Part shown: piece by piece, positions 63,613 to 64,000 of the stretch | Layout: each line of letters begins with the position of its first letter | Position numbering within the stretch: the first letter of the stretch is position 1 | Assembly (NCBI RefSeq): GCF_003843835.1 | Contig: NZ_RKQL01000001.1 | Coordinates: forward strand, 1-64,000 | DNA: 64,000 nt | Source: Tibeticola sediminis | GTDB lineage: Bacteria > Pseudomonadota > Gammaproteobacteria > Burkholderiales > Burkholderiaceae_C | Reading direction: 5' to 3' | Notes under the pieces: generated by a model | Databases searched by the model: none | What the model saw: the letters and a program-made list of their open reading frames with translations, nothing else | What the model was told of the DNA's origin: nothing | Program-made: the position numbers and the translations under genes

Positions 63613-64000
63613 GCGAACATCTCCTTGAGTTTGTCCATGGCGCCTTTGGTCACGAGCACTTTGCTGTAACGCACGAGCGACACGGGATCCGCATAGCGGG
63701 GCTCAACCACCAAAACGTTCGGAAGGTTGCGCGAGGCGAGGTAGAGGTTCTCATCGACCTCGTCGGCAATGACGAGAACCGACTTCAGGTTCATCGCCTT
63801 GAGCTTGTCCGCGAACTGCTTCGTCTTGGGCGAGTCCACACGCATCGAATCGACGACGGCAATGCGGCCCTCACGCGCCAGTTGAGAGAAGATCGACGCC
63901 ATACCGGCGCGATACATCTTCTTGTTGATCTTTTGCGAGAAGTTTTCGTCCGGGCTGTTCGGGAAAATCCGACCACCCCCACGCCACAGCGGCGAGGAAG
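63609..64000 (-). CDS. rplD: 50S ribosomal protein L4, C-terminal part
   Basis: Cut by the window end; the last 130 codons are present. The first visible residues, [20 protein letters not shown], fit the L4 segment after the tunnel loop, followed by [20 protein letters not shown] and [25 protein letters not shown]. The start, with rplC and rpsJ expected beyond, lies outside the window. Confidence 0.95.
   Translation of the reverse strand, partial: SSPLWRGGGRIFPNSPDENFSQKINKKMYRAGMASIFSQLAREGRIAVVDSMRVDSPKTKQFADKLKAMNLKSVLVIADEVDENLYLASRNLPNVLVVEPRYADPVSLVRYSKVLVTKGAMDKLKEMFA

Overview
The window is chromosomal DNA from a GC-rich betaproteobacterium, most likely order Burkholderiales and close to Comamonadaceae. 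This placement rests on gene order (oxyR-recG, dat-ybeD-lipB-lipA, torF-glnK-amtB), on a methionine synthase split into two proteins, and on an S10 ribosomal cluster that stops after rpsQ. Almost everything is housekeeping. There is no prophage, no CRISPR array, no recognisable tRNA and no intact transposase gene.

Layout. 1-9.4 kb: proC, ubiA, oxyR-recG, a three-gene AmmeMemoRadiSam cassette (radical SAM, AMMECR1-like and Memo-like proteins), a 47-residue membrane peptide and ilvA. 9.5-19 kb: recQ, the two halves of methionine synthase (the second behind an S-adenosylhomocysteine riboswitch), a glycine-zipper protein and comM. 19-27 kb: torF-glnK-amtB behind a sigma-54 type promoter, glcE-glcF, a ProQ-like RNA chaperone, a glutathione peroxidase and an unknown protein with a receiver-like end. 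27-39 kb: lplT with a DMT transporter, alr, a glutathione transferase, purB, yaeQ, two TerC-family genes around a yybP-ykoY (manganese) riboswitch, a BepA-like protease and moaC. 39.5-46.8 kb: the complete atpIBEFHAGDC operon with promoter and terminator. 47-59.9 kb: dat-ybeD-lipB-lipA, a PTS phosphorelay (EIIA-HPr-EI), a CoA transferase with a hydrolase, a TlpA-like protein, cytochrome c' opposite a cytochrome b, a GNAT protein and a peroxiredoxin. 60-64 kb: S10 cluster from rplD (cut by the window end) to rpsQ.

The most unusual content lies between genes. A 161-bp element without coding capacity occurs seven times at exactly the same length. Six copies have exact 4-bp direct repeats at the ends and one has a 4-bp pair with a mismatch. 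Its ends resemble those of the IS5 group, so it looks like a miniature inverted-repeat transposable element (called MITE-A here). Copies and remnants sit directly against stop codons, because the target duplication contains the TAA, TAG or TGA. A second element (B, 159 bp) has different ends but carries the same central 40-bp palindromic core with identical spacing. A third (C, 174 bp) has a related centre. One MITE-A copy lies inside the 5' leader of a TerC/Alx gene, between the manganese riboswitch and the ribosome binding site, yet a 9-base pairing between those two parts is still perfect.

Six genes (metH1, glcE, the 362-residue protein, purB, dat and a lipoprotein) have a -10-like hexamer exactly 7 bases before the start codon and no clear Shine-Dalgarno sequence, which suggests leaderless mRNAs. 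All functional names rest on motifs read by eye; no database search was run.
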